This document shows positions 21,151-33,033 of a stretch of 64,000 nucleotides of DNA, in pieces. The notes below the pieces were generated by a model. That model did no database searches and was not told the DNA's origin. It worked only from the letters and a program-made list of their open reading frames with translations. Origin of the DNA: Undaria pinnatifida (taxonomy: Eukaryota; Sar; Phaeophyceae; Laminariales; Alariaceae); the NCBI GenBank assembly GCA_012845835.1, contig JABAKD010000008.1:3337651-3401650 (forward strand), in the 5' to 3' direction. Made by a program: the position numbers and the translations under genes. How positions within the stretch are numbered: the stretch's first letter is position 1; every line of letters starts with the position of its first letter.

Positions 21151-22955
21151 CGCAGTCGGCCATACCCTCGACCGTGCAACACAACGCTCCCAAGGTATGC
21201 CGCGGTTCGCAGGCTGCCTCGTATCTTGGGGGGCAAGAAGGGTGATGTTTTTCGAGGATACTCACGACGCTGTTGAACCACCGAGCAGTGCATTGTTTAT
21301 CTTGTTCGTGTCGTCTTCCTCGAATCTGGAAATTGGCAAATGCCTTGGTTTTGAGTATGGATTTGTTGGGAGTTATTTTGTGTGGAAATGAACGAGAATG
21401 TTTTTTTATTTGGTGTGGAATTATTTGCTTTCTTGTCTGGAAGTTTATTGATGTATTGTGGTTCACGTAAGCACGATTTGTTTTTGGCGTTGAGCCAATG
21501 TGTGATAGGTGGTGTTGGTGTATTGCAGATACATACCTGGTATATGATAAGGTAGGATGTAATAATAGTCACAGTGGTCCTGTGTTGCGCAATGGTGTTG
21601 TCTACATCCGAAGGAAACACACATGCTTCGAGACACGTGTAGACATGGTGGGTGATGGAGAGACTGGCTACATGCTGCATGTACACATCGCCGGGACCTA
21701 GACGTGCGTCGTATTGTACCGGCGGCCCCCCTGCGTGCCCGGCAGCCGGAAGCGTGCGAAGCGGTACCTTGGCCGCCGGAAAAGTAAAAACAAAACGGAC
21801 CAAACGTATGGGACAGCGGAAGTTAGTGTTTGGTCGGTCGCTTACCCTCTACCTCGATCGATTTTTTCAATGACTCGACGCGTGACGGGTGGACTCGGGG
21901 GTGGAGGGCAAGCTGGCTAAGGTATTCGCAGCTACAGGGGTGCGGTGCACCACGCGTTGGTGCTCGTTTGGCACGCGTGGTTCCTTATTCAGATGTTCGT
22001 TTGGCATCTACGCATACTTTACACGAAACGTCACGTGTTTTCGTGCTCTGGGTACCTTCAGCGTGTGCTGGCGTGGTCGTTTTTCCGTCGACGAACACCT
22101 TGTTTATTTGATGAGTGGAAATGGGCATGCTTGTCCGGGAGTGTTGCAGATGACTGTGTGCTGCATTCGTGTATTTTAAGTTGGTGCGCGGCTTTGGGCA
22201 TGTTTTTCGGCGAGTACTGAAGACAACTGTTTACTGCATGCGCACTGGGCATTTTTTTCCGCACTAAGAACTGCCTGGTATTTAGTACGTGGTTGGAAGG
22301 ATTATTGTACGGTGGTTCACAATAACAAACAGGATCCCATACCTTGGGACTTATCGAGCACCCCCCCCCCGCCAAGTATAACAAACAAACTCTGTGTCAC
22401 TCAAAAACCGACCCTCCCGATCTCGGCACTTTCCGTTCGTCTATGCGGATGTTGCAACTAACTGCATTCGACGAGGCGCGCACGATCAGTCTTGTGTTCT
22501 TCGCCTACTGCCTGCCTTGTCATGCTGATGCAGCTGCGAGTGGTTTCTTCAAGTTTCCGTCCGCCGTTCGAGTTCTCGCGTTGTAGGTGAAAACATGCAA
22601 ATTCAGCAAAGTATTCATGTCCCTATGCCACAGGTGTACACAAGTCGTCGTTAGGTAACGGTGGACGATGTGAGTCGGCCGGCGATTCCTGACCAACGTC
22701 GACTGTTGTACCTCGAGCCATGTCGAGCAAAACCTGGAGGTGAATTGTTGGTTTTTACGAGCATGCCATTATCCACTAGACCGTATGGAGTGAAATGTCG
22801 TTGCAACCGGTGTCCTCTTTCACTGTTGAACTTGTCAACGTAAACCCCTTGCGAATCTCTCTGAACTCGACACCTGTTCCATTGCCTACCCTCTTCTGCC
22901 CTTCCCTTAGGATAGTTTTCGCCGGGCCGGGGAATCGACCGTTGGCACAACATAA
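21150..22955. other. No recognisable gene
   Basis: Several frames of 60-170 codons overlap on both strands, but none shows a family motif. Nothing firm is seen. Confidence 0.4.
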
Positions 22956-22959
22956 CTTA

Positions 22960-23440
22960 TGAGCGTCCCCGTACGCGCTAACCACGTCCCTATAGTCAAT
23001 CTCGAGATTCCTGGTGAAGAAAACTATCGCAGATGCCCCCTAGAACCCTCTTCCATACTCCACATAGCTGCATCGCCCGGATTGATAGTTGGATGTTACG
23101 TGTGGCCTTCCGACCATGCCCCAAAAACTCTCGCAATGTTTAAGGCCGAAACGTTCAACATAGATCGCCCGCGCTTTTCAGCAGAGCTTACCACTTGTTC
23201 GAGAAACCTCTTCATTGGTCAACTACTAATGTTTCGGGATGTTTCATCGGTGAAAACCCGGACACACACTAGTTTGCACTTCGCACACCCCGATTCCACC
23301 CGGATCCAATCCAACCTGGACCTGATTCCAGTTAGTGGTGAAGGAATATAATCAGCCATGCGCAGGAGTCGCCGGAGGCCGTGAGCGCGAAGCGCAAACC
23401 GTTATCCCACGTGTCGCTCGCAGCAATCCGAGGGTCGGCC
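22960..23440 (+). repeat. Diverged repeat shared with 26.4-26.95 kb
   Basis: ATTGGTCAACTACTAATGTT and GGGATGTTTCATCGG are mirrored at about 26618-26655 by ATTGGTCGACTACTGGCATT and GGGATATTTCATTGG. Later landmarks (CCGATTCCACCCGG, CGCCGGAGGCCGTGAGCGCG) also reappear, the last in inverted form. In both copies one plus frame reads FIGxLLxFRD. This could be a trace of coding origin. Confidence 0.5.
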
Positions 23441-23993
23441 ACACAGCCGGCAAACAAAATTCTCGAACAAGCGGTAAGATACCCTCCCCCTTTTAGAGGT
23501 CGAACGTGACACACATGTCATGAGCCATGCCACCCAATCAACTACAAAGACGTTCGTTTTGATGGTTCACATACGTTTCTACCGTACACACCATGCCACC
23601 GTTTTTTTCGTTTTGTGCGCTGGCGTGAAGAAGGCAACTGACAACGTGAAAACCAAGCGTACAAGCTCTTCATCGTGATCAGACTCCTAGAAATTCCTAC
23701 AACAGTCTCCGTCGAAGGGTTTTGTACCCATAACACGAGAGTACAGTGCTAAAGGGGTAAAGGGGAACACACTGAAGAGTGCAGAAGACGATGACGGGCT
23801 CTGTAAGTGCGAATACGCATCAACAGGTGGTCAAGACGTTCCCAGCTCGGCCGCAAAAGGCAGTTGACGATCCTTTCGAACAAGTCGTAGTTGCCCACCT
23901 TTTGTGTTCTGAGTAATCACGACGCACGCACAGAGGGAAGTGGTCGGCGTGGGCGTGTGTTGTAAGATCTATTAATAGCGTGGGTACACATTT

Positions 23994-24297
23994 GGATAGC
24001 CTCTTTTCGGTAGGGGGGTCCCTTTTGGGTCCGTTTTTTGCACTGTCTCGGGGGTCACTCGCGCGAGCAACCCCATCTGTTCCTCTGCGGTGTTGGTTTT
24101 TCCTTGATGGTACAACTTGACGAAATCAATCCGTAATGGAATGGTTATCTTCGAACGCCTCCCCCCCCCCAAAAAAAAAAAACGCCTATTAATAGAGCAT
24201 TCTTGTCCGTGAGGTGCTGAGTCATTCGCGCGAGTGGCTCGATTCCGGTACTGAAAATGGGGGGGAGGGGGGGTCCGCCTTACCGTGGCCTTGATCT
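23994..24297. mobile_element. Family B miniature element, second copy
   Basis: The left end ATAGCCTCTTTTCGGTAGGG and right end CCGCCTTACCGTGGCCTTGA are imperfect inverted repeats of the family B type. The inside holds GGGGTCACTCGCGCGAGCAAC and a matching GTCATTCGCGCGAGTGGC. More diverged than the copy at 18961. Confidence 0.6.
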
Positions 24298-24311
24298 GGT
24301 TATGCTGATGT

Positions 24312-24578
24312 TAACACCCACATTTTTACTACTGTGTTTTGGGCCACTCGCACGACCGAATCTCAAAAATCATGGGAAAATTTGCTACAGGTGAGTTTTT
24401 TTTTGCCCAGCGTAGTTTACCGTGTTCGTTGCGGGTTCATGTCGCGAAATTAAAACAGCGCACAACAGCTTCAGACCCTTTGAAGAAACGGGGGTGTCGC
24501 TTCGCGTGAGTGACCCCTAGCTACTGCAGCAAAAGGCCCCAAAAAAAAACAACGTAATCCCCCTGACACCGTAGCCTT
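24312..24578. mobile_element. Family B miniature element, third copy, left end decayed
   Basis: It lies immediately beyond the second copy. GGGCCACTCGCACGA, GTGAGTGACCCCTAGCTACTG and the right end GACACCGTAGCC follow the family order. The left terminal repeat is not recognisable. Confidence 0.5.
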
Positions 24579-24793
24579 CGTCAGTCGTCAATAAGACTGC
24601 AGTTAGTATTACCTTCTAGTACCTTAATTATAATTTCACGCACGACTTTGAGTCCTCCACTGCCGTCGATGTCATTTGTAAAGATATCAAACGGTATTAT
24701 CATGTAAGTCCGTTTCGCTACCGGCAAGGGGCAAACCGATAGCCTACACTAAACTAGATCTTGCAACACCTGTAGAGAGATGACTAAAATTGG

Positions 24794-24924
24794 CTAGCGT
24801 TGGGCTGCGAAAGCAACTGAGTTAAATCGACACACGACGCGTATGAAAATACGTGGAAGTGTGGTGAGCTAAAGCTTTATTTTTCCCCATCCGCCGGAGG
24901 ATAAAAAAAAAAGAAAAAAAAAAA
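24794..24924 (+). mobile_element. A-tailed, 5'-truncated retroposon with 12-bp target-site duplication
   Basis: The copy starts CTAGCGTTGGGCTGCGAAAG, ends GCCGGAGGAT plus an A-rich tail (about 24903-24924), and is flanked on both sides by GACTAAAATTGG (24782-24793 and 24925-24936). The A tail, 5' truncation and long duplication are the marks of LINE-type target-primed reverse transcription. The same tail is found on the minus strand at 28910-29003 and 40609-40719. It carries no coding sequence, being only the 3' end of a longer element or a SINE. Confidence 0.85.
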
Positions 24925-25144
24925 GACTAAAATTGGACACAAACGTACCCCCTCGCAAGCCTGTCTGTCAAGCGGTCCCGCGTGGTCTCTCAATTGTGCT
25001 TCACTATTATTGAAGATCTTCGTCGTATTATTCAATTGTGGCGAAGGTCTTACGCTGAGCGAAGGGGAGTGATCTCGTCTCCTGACTCCATGCGTCCCCT
25101 GAGTTCCCTATCTGTACATGCCATCCAAGAATTAAGTCACCCCC

Positions 25145-25200
25145 TTTTCCCGCATTCCTATATTCTAGATCCTAGATCCTAGATCCTAGATCCTAGGCCT
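25145..25200 (+). repeat. 8-bp CTAGATCC short array
   Basis: CTAGATCC is repeated four times head to tail near 25165-25196. It is a simple repeat. Confidence 0.8.
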
Positions 25201-25345
25201 TTGCAGACGTCCCAAGGAAATCCCATAACACTAGCCCACCCTGATGGGCCGTATATGCAGAGATATGGAACGTTCGTGGAAACACCGGTTCCACGAGTTA
25301 TGACATGAATCGAAAACACTGCTCCTCAAACCTACTCCTACACAT
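25195..25345 (+). repeat. Diverged repeat shared with 32.45-32.6 kb
   Basis: ACTAGCCCACCCTGATGGGC, ATGCAGAGATATGG and GCTCCTCAAACC here match ACTAGCCTACCCTGATGAGT, ATGCAGAAATATGG and GCTCCTCAAAACC at about 32451-32560. No coding content is seen. Confidence 0.6.
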
Positions 25346-26430
25346 CTACCCTATGAGGCTCTCGTGAAAGAACGCCAAAGGGGAATTAAGCATTACCCGT
25401 GAGGGGCTTAAATATGACAGGCACCAGAGGTACCGCCATAGAGCCCCAGCGGCGGGATCGGGGCGAAGAAACAAGCTTGTGATTGCAAAGACACGAGCTG
25501 TCGGGAGGGGGGGGGGCGAAGTGGTATACCTAAAACGGAAGAGCACCAAGCTACCGCTGACCGCTGCACTCCCAGTTAAGCGAACAGGCGGGGCGAAAAT
25601 GCATTCGGAGAACGGAAAACGCTACTGCAGCTGCCGCGACATTCCCAGTGAAGGGGAGGGGCGGGAAATCATCCTTGGGACAGGCAGAACGAAAACAATT
25701 TGCTCTGCGCTGCAGTATGAGCAGCCAGATTACTTAGACTTCACCCGGCTCTGAGCGGGGGGGGTCGGCAGAACACGAATACACGGTCAACACGACAATA
25801 GGTCCTGTGTCTCGGTATTAAATGCTAGATTAGCCACAACGCCCCCGACTGTGAGCGGGGGGGAATCGGCAGGACATAAAAAAACCAGGAAGAACGCGCG
25901 TGGCAAACGGTAAAGGACGGAAACGCGGGGGTTGAACAAGAGGTAGTCGAAAACCCGCCATCAAACCCGAAGCGGTCGTAAAATCTACCGGTTCCTTGTA
26001 TGAACGTGCTATGGAATTCTCGTTGGCGCCGAAATGGATATCTTTCGCAAACATGCGGGAACAATATCGAAATCTAACCAAGAAAAACGAAATATCAGAC
26101 AAGAACCAAACCCCAACCCCCAGAAAAACGGAAGATCACAACCAAGTGCAATGAAGGCGTGAAAGCCAACTATCCACGTCCGCGCCTCGAGATTCGTCTA
26201 CGTTCTTGCGTTGAATCACGGGTACAAAAGCGCCAGCCAAGTGGATCTGCAGACACCAAGAATCTTGAACAGCCGCTGTCATCGCCGTGTGACCAGAACT
26301 GGAGGGAGCGGAAGCTTGACCGGTTCCGGGTTGTCGAAAAAACGAATTAAGTAATCCTCACCGGTGACGCGCAATCCAGTATAGCTCGCCTTCTTCTTTT
26401 TCTTACATCGATTTACCTTTCGGCAATGTG
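25346..26430. other. No recognisable gene
   Basis: Short frames only. Two TGAGCGGGGGGG boxes (25753 and 25852) form a small local duplication. Nothing else. Confidence 0.4.
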
Positions 26431-26960
26431 CAGTGCACAGTTCGTTGTGAACGCAAACAATGACACAATGCGCCGAATACCACCACTTTCACCCAATCCA
26501 ATCCATTCTCCTTCCCTGCGTGTACTCCCTTGAAATACGCGCTACCGCCCTTCACACAGCTATTGCACATGTACTACAGCACCTTTGGGTTACACGCATT
26601 CGACAGTCAAACCCATTCATTGGTCGACTACTGGCATTTCGGGATATTTCATTGGCCATCATACGCGCACATACACATTTTTTTTGCGCTTGGCATCCTG
26701 ATCCCACCCAGACATGATCACGCCCGGACCTGAGACCTCGAAACTGACCACCGGGTATATCATAATTAGCCGCGGGCAGGGGCAGGGGCCACCAAGCACC
26801 CTGATCGGGAAAGCCACATGTTGGTGCGAGCTCATGTGCAGCACCAAAATACCTTGGTAACCAATACATGGATCATCTATCTGACCAGTACGTGTGATGA
26901 CGGTTCGTGCTTCGCGCTCACGGCCTCCGGCGTCTCCTGCGGAGGGCTGGTTATACTTTT
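26430..26960 (+). repeat. Second copy of the 22.96-23.44 kb repeat
   Basis: See the copy at 22960. The order is kept for about 350 bases. The GC-rich GCGCTCACGGCCTCCGGCG block at about 26917 is inverted relative to the first copy. Confidence 0.5.
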
Positions 26961-28880
26961 GCGCCCGCGGTTGGGACCCGGCCCGAGGTGGGCACCTTGA
27001 TGGAAAATAAAAAAAAACGATAACCGGGTAAGGAGGCGTTATTCTCGTAACAAAAATTATAAGCGTACGTACGTAGGGCAACCCATACCAGTACTCAAAA
27101 CAATGTTTCTGGTTTTATGTAGCCACGAGGCTATCATACCACGATGAGCGTGTGTGTATAGAGCTGTTATGCTGTTGCTACCGTGTAACTTACTAAGCTG
27201 GTATAGTCTCTAAGGGGTCGCTTACTGCAGTAAATGCTACAGCACGCATGACGCTGTGCCGTTTCTGCATGCACGTACTATCAGACATCTTGAGCTCTCC
27301 AGCATAGAATAAACGAGCGGCCGGTGTGTCATGCAGCTTGAAAAGATGACTATCGAGCCTAACTTTTTCGAGCTCACAGCTGACGTAGTTGTTGCAAAAT
27401 GGTGACCTGGTACACTATCAGTGCAGTAATGAGTACCTGGTAGCATCTTTCATAGTAAAGTGCAGCAGTGCCGCTTTAGGACCATCCGGATTTAGATTTT
27501 CCGGTGGTTAAGATCAGTTAAATTGACATATTCCATTACTAGTAGAACAACCTATACTTGGAATTAGTGTGAGATCGTCTTTTCAGTATTTCGGGGGACG
27601 AGAGTAATGGAGAGCCAAAATATGGCTAGTAAAAAAAGGGGAGTGTACAGGTCTTTGTGCATGTAATGGCTCCTGATTGCTATGGTCCTTTCTAAATGGT
27701 AATACATGATACCTGGTGATAATGCACATAACGAGGGCGCCTCGGTTGTAAGCAATAGTTACGAAAGATGCGTAGACTGGAATTTTCGGGAAAATAAGAA
27801 GTTGGGTGTAAGGAAGCTCTCAAGCTACGACGACAAAAAGGGAAGAAACAGTAATTTAAGAAACAGCCGCGATCGACGCCCACCCAATGTAAGAAACGAG
27901 GTCGTTCCGGAGTGTGGAACATAGTGAGAAACGTCAAAGTCACAACTTCCGGCGGCGGTCCTGGATCAATCACTCGTTAAACGCGGGGGGCTTGTGAGCT
28001 TGGGACTGGGCTGAAATAAGGGGGGATCATCACACGTATCGCACTCTAGAGCACTAGGTGTCAAAAAGACTACCGTGTTGTTCTCCTGACAGAGTCACAA
28101 ACAACATAGAATTGCCGTTGGAGTCGACCAGGACGGCCGAGGACGCCGCCGTTAAGGCGTGGGCGCTGCTGAAGGCGGGGCAACAGGAGGGTAGTAGTGG
28201 TAGTGTTCGGTTGCGGTAGATCTGTACAACGTGAACGTGAGATGGGGCCTCGCGGTACGTAAAGAATAAGGAGAAATAAGAAAACTATGGAAACGATTGA
28301 ACTTAAGCCGAGAAAAATAAAGAAACTACCAGGTGTCATTTTAAGAAAATCGGCTGCTGAAGCTGGGGAGGACACTCCAAATATGACTTTGAGGCTGGAC
28401 GCCAAATTGACGTTTCTTAAGATCTCTGTATGATCGTGATACTCATGTTGTCAGGGTTTTAAAGAATAAGTCGGAGTGTACCGTGATCATTCAAGGGTGT
28501 TTTTGACCCTGAGCGCCGTCTTTTCGTTCAAATTTCCTATTTATTGTGAGAGAACAATCCTCAAGTTCTTATTGCCTAATTTCTTTAGAGCGGGTGCCTG
28601 CACCGGGTATTGAAATGCGAAGCAAACGGTCGAACTCAACCTTTCAAGCTTTGTGATACGATATTGTACCATGTAGTATTTTATACGTCATGTGTCATGT
28701 ATAGTCTATATATACTTCGAAGTAGGTATATACTGTGGTACGGCCTTGAACGGCCGCTGATTTCTCCAAAAATGGGTAATTGGTCCGCCTGGGTACTGTT
28801 TGGGTGGCATTTTCGTATTCGGGATGATCATGAGATGAGACGCGCGAGAGCCCGTCCTGTTCAGATGCCACCATGACTGT
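26961..28880. other. No recognisable gene
   Basis: The longest frame (28070-28405, minus strand) has a hydrophobic stretch but no family signature or conserved copy. Nothing firm is seen. Confidence 0.4.
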
Positions 28881-28883
28881 GGG

Positions 28884-29003
28884 AATATATATATATATAT
28901 ATATATATTTTATCCTCCGGCGGATGGGGAAAAATAAGGCTTTAGCTCACCACACTTCCACGTATTTTCATACGCGTCGTGTGTCGATTTAACTCAGTTG
29001 CTT
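28884..29003 (-). mobile_element. Retroposon tail, minus strand, beside an (AT)n run
   Basis: On the minus strand it reads AGCAACTGAGTTAAATCGAC ... CCATCCGCCGGAGGAT then AAAATATATAT. It matches the retroposon at 24794-24924 but is truncated further at its 5' end. The tail has become or joined an (AT)n microsatellite (about 28886-28908). No target-site duplication is clear. Confidence 0.75.
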
Positions 29004-29049
29004 ATCAAGCTGCTGCTTCCATACTCATAAGAGTACGCAAGTGAGTAAC

Positions 29050-29175
29050 ACCAAGGATATGCTTAACAGGCAGGCCTCCTGGGATGCTCTGTGTCCCTCT
29101 GAGTCACCTCACAAATGGCGTCGTCGGCAGGACATACCTGCAGGGATACTCTGTGTCCCCATGAGTTACCCCACA
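29050..29175 (+). repeat. LTR-element relic with serine-tRNA-like primer-binding site
   Basis: A segment ending CACCTCACA (29113) is followed by AA and then TGGCGTCGTCGGCAGGAC (29116-29133). The reverse complement of that ends CCGACGACGCCA, as expected for the 3' end of a serine tRNA (G73 plus CCA). The segment before it is partly repeated right after (CTGTGTCCCCATGAGTTACCCCACA, as two blocks to 29175). The unit is too short to be a full LTR element. A related block lies inverted at about 32195-32250. Confidence 0.45.
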
Positions 29176-29337
29176 TATAACAACGCATTTTAGAGTGTTA
29201 GTATAATTTTTCAACGGCATCGGAGTATCGCAACAAAGCATCGGAGTATCGCAACAAAGCAATAATACTATACGTCACGTATACGGACCCACAAGCAACT
29301 ACCGGTCTAGTCTATTCTAATCCTCATCAACGTTTCA

Positions 29338-29637
29338 TCACCCGGTAATTGGCCGCAGTCCTTCGGCTTCTTCCTCCCTTCCCCTTGCGGCCTGGCTGTC
29401 CCTCAGGGCTAGCCTGTATCTTTTCATTTGGCGCGAAGTCGCGACCTGAGTGGTCACAGAAATGGTGTGGAAGAGACGTTCCTTGCACACGCCTTTCCGC
29501 GCTAGGGACGATCCGTCCGTCTCTCCTACTATGCTGGCCATTACCTGATCGATCAGGTCGCCGCCTTCTATCCCGAGGCGCCCAAAGCTTTCCACCGCGA
29601 AGGTGGCGAGTTCGTAGCTACGCGCGTCGAAGGACAC
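29338..29637 (-). pseudogene. C-terminal fragment resembling a LINE (non-LTR) polyprotein
   Basis: The 99-residue minus-strand frame contains ATFAVESFGRLGIEGGDLID and later a KERLFHTISVTTQVA stretch. The pattern F-x-VE-S/T-x-G-x-x-G followed by a helical ISVxxQxxxxR region is typical of the region after the reverse-transcriptase domain in many LINE proteins. That is a recollection, not a search result. No reverse-transcriptase core is found upstream, so it would be a 5'-truncated copy. Downstream on the same strand lies the retroposon tail at 29003-28884, which could be its 3' end. Confidence 0.45.
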
Positions 29638-29639
29638 CT

Positions 29640-31490
29640 GTCCTGGACGAGCGCAGTGATTGCGCTTGCGCGCCTCAGAATTGGAAGCAGTTGATCCGTC
29701 TCGGTCAGCGCTGTGCCTGTCCGCGACCCCTCGATGACGAAGAACGGTATATATATTTATTATAAATGTGTGATATACAAGATTCTCCTTCGGAGGCAGG
29801 GTGGCGCAATGCTGATTATTTTCAGCTATGATTCAGTGGAAATAACGTAGAACGAAAAGTGCATAGTGTGCATCGGCTTGTAATGACGTTATGTATTACA
29901 TGCATGAGAAGGGGTCTACTCATTTTGTGCATGACCGTAGTCGTATGACCATAGACCCTCGATCCCTACTATGCCAGGACGGAGCACGTCGGTTTTTGCC
30001 AACCAGGCAGATATTTATTGCACCAAGCGCGAAGCGCCGTGAGGTGTGCGGCGAGTCGCATGAAGGGTGAACCGTATCCTTCCAAGAACCGCTCGTAAAA
30101 CGGGCTTCGGCACCTTGTGCCTATTTTCTTGTTTATGGATGACAGCTCTGATGAGTTACTTTGTTTTCTGGTGTGGCCACTCCAGGGACAGCAATGGGTC
30201 CCATTACTATGTATCTACCGCGTGGGTGCCTTACCATATTAACGCTACGTGGTACGATCATTCCCCTTGCGCGGAGTTAGGATTCTCCACGCGGCACAAC
30301 ATGATCTACTCAATAACCATCCTGGTGACCACCAAAAACAAAAACAAAAACAAAAACGGTATCCTGGTTGTCTAGCTCACGCCTTGATTAGCATTTTTTA
30401 CAGCATCGTTGCCAACCGACGCCAACCCCAATATACATACAATGTTTTACAGCGTCGGCGCCAACCGAGGCCAACTATCATATATCTCTATTTTTTTAAG
30501 GGGTGGTGGTAAATTAGTCACTTCATACTAATTCAAGACATTGCTTGATTGAGTGATTTCCATGGTCGAGGGAGACGATGTAACGCCCCATATTTAATTA
30601 ACTAACAGCGGTACTAATTCAAGACATTCAGTGTTTTCCGTCATCGAAGCAGACGATACATACATAAAAAATTGAAATGCTACAAAAGACTAACATAGCC
30701 GTTCAATTGTTAGGCGCCACATCCATGTACTCACTTAGCAGATTAATTATATAGGTATAAAACCTACTCGTAAACTTTTAATTTAAGGCTTCAACCCCAG
30801 CCTCGCTCAGTATTTGTGTTCAACACACACCGTTTTAGCAAAATAATGTACACACATAGTCAAACCATGAACAGTAACGGTTTTATAAGTGTATTATAAT
30901 ACCGCTACTATAGCCCATAGTTGTCAAGGATGGTTATTGCATGTTTATGCTCAGGGATAAATATGCATTCAACTATACTTGACGAAAGCTGCGAGGGGGA
31001 CGTTGAAATTCCCAAACGTTCCTCGCACCTTCGTTTTTAGCCCCCGGAAACAGTTTTCTCGGTGTACACAAATACGTTTTGCAGACATACGTAACAAACC
31101 CCCCAACCCCCCCCCCCACATAAAATGGTGAAAGACCACCGTAAAACAACACGTATTCGAAAACACCACTCTGAAACACGCCAACGAAGTCTAGAAAACC
31201 AACTAAAACATGCACATGTAACAACATCCACCCGGACACGAAATTCTTAAATCGTAAGGATGTTCGCACACTAAAACCACATATACGTTCGCACACGAAG
31301 TTCAGTCAAAAGGTGAAACCCATATACCCTGTGTTTCCAGACTGAGGTCCCTTCGCGTCAAAAACGTCACATAGTCTACATATAGCTTTTTGCACATACC
31401 TAAAATGCGTTAAAACTGCTCGTTGCCAAAATAACAGGTTTGTCGAGAACGCAAGAACAAACAAACCCAGAGACGGGGTAATCACAGCAG
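29640..31490. other. No recognisable gene
   Basis: A 102-codon frame at 30067-30375 begins at GTG and ends in a (CAAAAA)n run (about 30332-30356). It shows no family features. A C run lies at about 31105-31120. Nothing else is firm. Confidence 0.4.
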
Positions 31491-31498
31491 CGCAATTC

Positions 31499-31573
31499 AT
31501 TATAGCATTCGCCCATCATACCACCTCCTTGGAATTGGTTTTGGGCATCAGCGAACTGGATCCAACGCATGCC
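31499..31573 (+). repeat. Inverted match to bases 1-75
   Basis: AATGCTATAATG-type and GCTGATGCCCAAAACCAATT-type blocks seen at the left edge recur here in reverse complement. They define a dispersed repeat end. Confidence 0.6.
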
Positions 31574-33030
31574 CGTAGTTTTTAAGGTGGAGTGAGGACC
31601 GGTAGTAAAAACCAAGTGCGCTGTTCGATAACCTGATCTTGACCGTCGGTATTCTGAGCAATCTCCGGGCCGCGTCTCCTCTGTGTATCAGGTGTGTGAA
31701 GAATGTTAATTTGTCATTTTCAAGAAAGCGGTTGCGTTGACCTATGCTGCCTGGTGTGATGTAGAGGAAAGGAACACCACTCAGCGATCATCCACTACAT
31801 GCTAGGGCATGTTTTCGTGAGCACCACTAACACGAGCATCAGACGTGGACACGGCATCTACAGTACCATAACATCTTCGACGACATGGAAAATACAGGGC
31901 GTACAATCGTATATATATAGCGAATAATGTGAAAAGGAATTACAAGCAGATATGTTAAACTTGCGGTATACCACACTACCAACCTATTACGGAGGGTATT
32001 TCGTACCTACCGTCTGCACGACCGCCTCCCTACCTCTGCCAAACGCAGTAGCATATGCCTAACGAAGTAACGCAATTGAGCGCGGGCACATCAAGCGTTC
32101 CTTTCAAAACGCTGACGATTTTCACTTCTCCCCCTCGTGTTTAATGGTGGTGACATTGCATGATCACATCACTTCGTCGCTTTGTAGGGTTATTGATGGG
32201 GACACAGAGTGACCCCTGCAGGTCTGCCAATTGAGCAGGTCCTCGGAGAGTACTCACTTTCTTTTCCTTCGTAGAGACGTTGCTTTATTCGATTCCACCA
32301 GAGCCCCGGATAGCTTCTGAGATCGGAGGCACGTGCCTCCGAACTATTTCCTAACTTTCCCGAATATAAAACGCCAACCTTATCATACGAAATCCATCAA
32401 AATGATCTCGAATTCGGATAATTACAGGCCTTTCGAGGCCGTGTCTTAATACTAGCCTACCCTGATGAGTCGCCTATGCAGAAATATGGGAGATTTGGGG
32501 AAACTCCGGTTCTACGAACTAGACCATGAGTCGAAGATGCGGCTCCTCAAAACCCACTTCCGCACCTCTAACGGTCTGGCTATGTAGCCAGGAACACGCA
32601 AAGAAAAGCAGTTGAAGGATTGCAGGCCTTTCGAGGCCGTATCTTAACAGCTTGCTGTATTTGTAATATTTATCTCTGTCTTATAATTGGCGACCTCAGA
32701 GTCCCACATCGGCACGGTAAAAATCATGGTAATACTACACGGTTGCACCTGTCGATTGGACAGTTCTATCTTGCGATCCATGTGAAATGACACACCACGA
32801 AGCTATAACACACTGTATACCACAGTTCTACAGTATTGTTTCAAATAGTTGTCTTGTATTCATGGTGTTGTTGTTCTCACATTAACTCGCATAATCAAGT
32901 CCGTGGTCACAGGGCAGGCTCCAGTCACTCTGGAGCTGAGAAATACCCCCGGAAAAACACAAACAAGCCAAAGGTCATTCATATGAATAGCCAGGCCTGG
33001 TTCTTGGAAAATACGGGAGATTCCTCAAAG
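31574..33030. other. No recognisable gene; decayed repeats
   Basis: Holds the inverted match to the 29.1 kb relic (32195-32250), the copy of the 25.2 kb repeat (32440-32600), and a duplicated GCAGGCCTTTCGAGGCCGT-like block (about 32426 and 32620). No gene is seen. Confidence 0.5.
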
Positions 33031-33033
33031 GCC

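Noticed and set aside
30067-30375. 102-codon membrane-like protein
   Set aside because: It begins at a GTG, ends in a CAAAAA microsatellite and has no sign of conservation.
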